Assembly (NCBI RefSeq): GCF_012641365.1
Contig: NZ_JABAIM010000002.1
Location: 1-64,000, forward strand
Origin: Leeia aquatica
GTDB taxonomy: Bacteria; Pseudomonadota; Gammaproteobacteria; Burkholderiales; Leeiaceae
Direction of reading: 5' to 3'
Length of the DNA stretch: 64,000 nt
A model generated the notes under the pieces. That model had not been told where the DNA came from. It worked only from the letters and a program-made list of their open reading frames with translations, and did no database searches. The translations under genes and the position numbers were made by a program. Positions 63,602 through 64,000 of the stretch are shown here, in pieces (the stretch's first letter is position 1; every line of letters starts with the position of its first letter).

Positions 63602-64000
63602 TTACAGCGCACCGCTGAAAGTATTTTCCTGCGTAGTGCTTGCAGGCGCCTCTACCCCCATGAAGGCCAAAATTTCCTCTTTCTGCTGCATGGCATCCTG
63701 ATAACCCAGTCGGATCAGGTCCCGGGTATACGGCGGCTCAAACAACAGGTAGCTGGCCAGCACCGAGCCCCCCCGACGCAATGCACCAATACCGCGCAGC
63801 AGGTAGCGCACGGCCCAGGGAAAATGCATGGAGTGTTGCGCTGCCAACGCCTCCAGCGGTTTAGAGGGGGCTACCAACAGCACGTCCACCTTACGCATGG
63901 GGATGCCCGCCTCCTCCAGCTTGTTCTCCGGGATCAGGTCGAGCAAGCGGTTCAATACCTGCAACCGCTCCAGATCATTCTCGAGGCTGTCCAGAAACGT
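63602..64000 (-). CDS. Patatin-like phospholipase family protein (C-terminal part)
   Basis: The reading frame is open to the window edge, so the start lies outside. The visible 132 residues (FLDSLENDLERL, VDVLLVAPSKPLEALAA, RYLLRGIGALRRGGSVLASY, LGYQDAMQQKEEILAF) fit the C-terminal region of bacterial patatin-like phospholipases. The catalytic Ser-Asp part is not in the window, so activity cannot be judged. It is the neighbour of phoX, 82 bp away. Confidence 0.7.
   Translation of the reverse strand, partial: TFLDSLENDLERLQVLNRLLDLIPENKLEEAGIPMRKVDVLLVAPSKPLEALAAQHSMHFPWAVRYLLRGIGALRRGGSVLASYLLFEPPYTRDLIRLGYQDAMQQKEEILAFMGVEAPASTTQENTFSGAL

Overview
This is a chromosomal, gene-dense, fairly GC-rich window from a Gram-negative bacterium. 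It is most likely a betaproteobacterium of the Neisseriales/Chromobacteriaceae type. The evidence is the gene orders glnE-ilvE-zf-CHCC-waaF, yhdP-nit-tldD, nrdR-ribD-ribE and uvrA-xseB-ispA-dxs, together with CheZ/CheV chemotaxis, PilZ and LPS heptosyltransferase genes. No insertion sequence, prophage, tRNA or CRISPR array was seen. The assignment rests on gene content and order, not on a marker phylogeny.

Layout. Positions 1-142 hold the promoter and boxA leader of an rRNA operon read leftward out of the window. Positions 416-7589 (minus) carry an SDR oxidoreductase, tldD, a nitrilase-fold amidase and the giant AsmA-like yhdP. Positions 7761-16869 (plus) carry glnE, ilvE, a zinc-finger protein, waaF, a SnoaL-like protein, a YheT-type hydrolase, a phosphoglucomutase/phosphomannomutase and an EAL-HDOD protein, packed with overlaps and short gaps. 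Positions 16879-23194 (minus) carry glsA, alaS, an AlkA-type glycosylase, a UPF0114 membrane protein and pmbA. Positions 23317-28176 (plus) run from darP through mogA, a CbiM-like permease, a PhyH oxygenase, a small membrane protein, tag and an esterase to a GhrA-type reductase. Positions 28282-33615 (minus) hold ribE, ribD, nrdR, a DUF2239 gene, the remains of a MocR-like regulator, ssb and a YajR-like MFS transporter. Positions 33742-39604 (plus) hold uvrA, xseB, ispA and dxs.

The most distinctive region is 39679-50673 (minus). It holds a small outer-membrane barrel, a 1943-residue Lap-type RTX adhesin, a LuxR-type regulator with a degenerate receiver, and the membrane-fusion protein and ABC ATPase of a type I secretion system. 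The adhesin has an N-terminal retention module with a TAAG site of the kind cut by LapG proteases, two identical 636-bp internal repeats, a PA14-like domain and C-terminal calcium-binding repeats. It is probably a biofilm adhesin controlled by periplasmic proteolysis. The outer-membrane pore and the LapD/LapG pair are not in the window.

Positions 50806-54805 hold a ferredoxin (plus) and then, on the minus strand, a PhnP-like hydrolase, tatD, a PilZ protein, holB and tmk. Positions 54886-61334 (minus) form a chemotaxis operon, cheV-cheV-cheY-cheZ-cheA, ending in a second EAL-HDOD protein. The window closes with a Tat-exported PhoX phosphatase and the 3' end of a patatin-like phospholipase gene. 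Two EAL-HDOD proteins, a PilZ protein and a Lap-type adhesin together suggest that cyclic-di-GMP links motility, pili and adhesion here; that link is inference.
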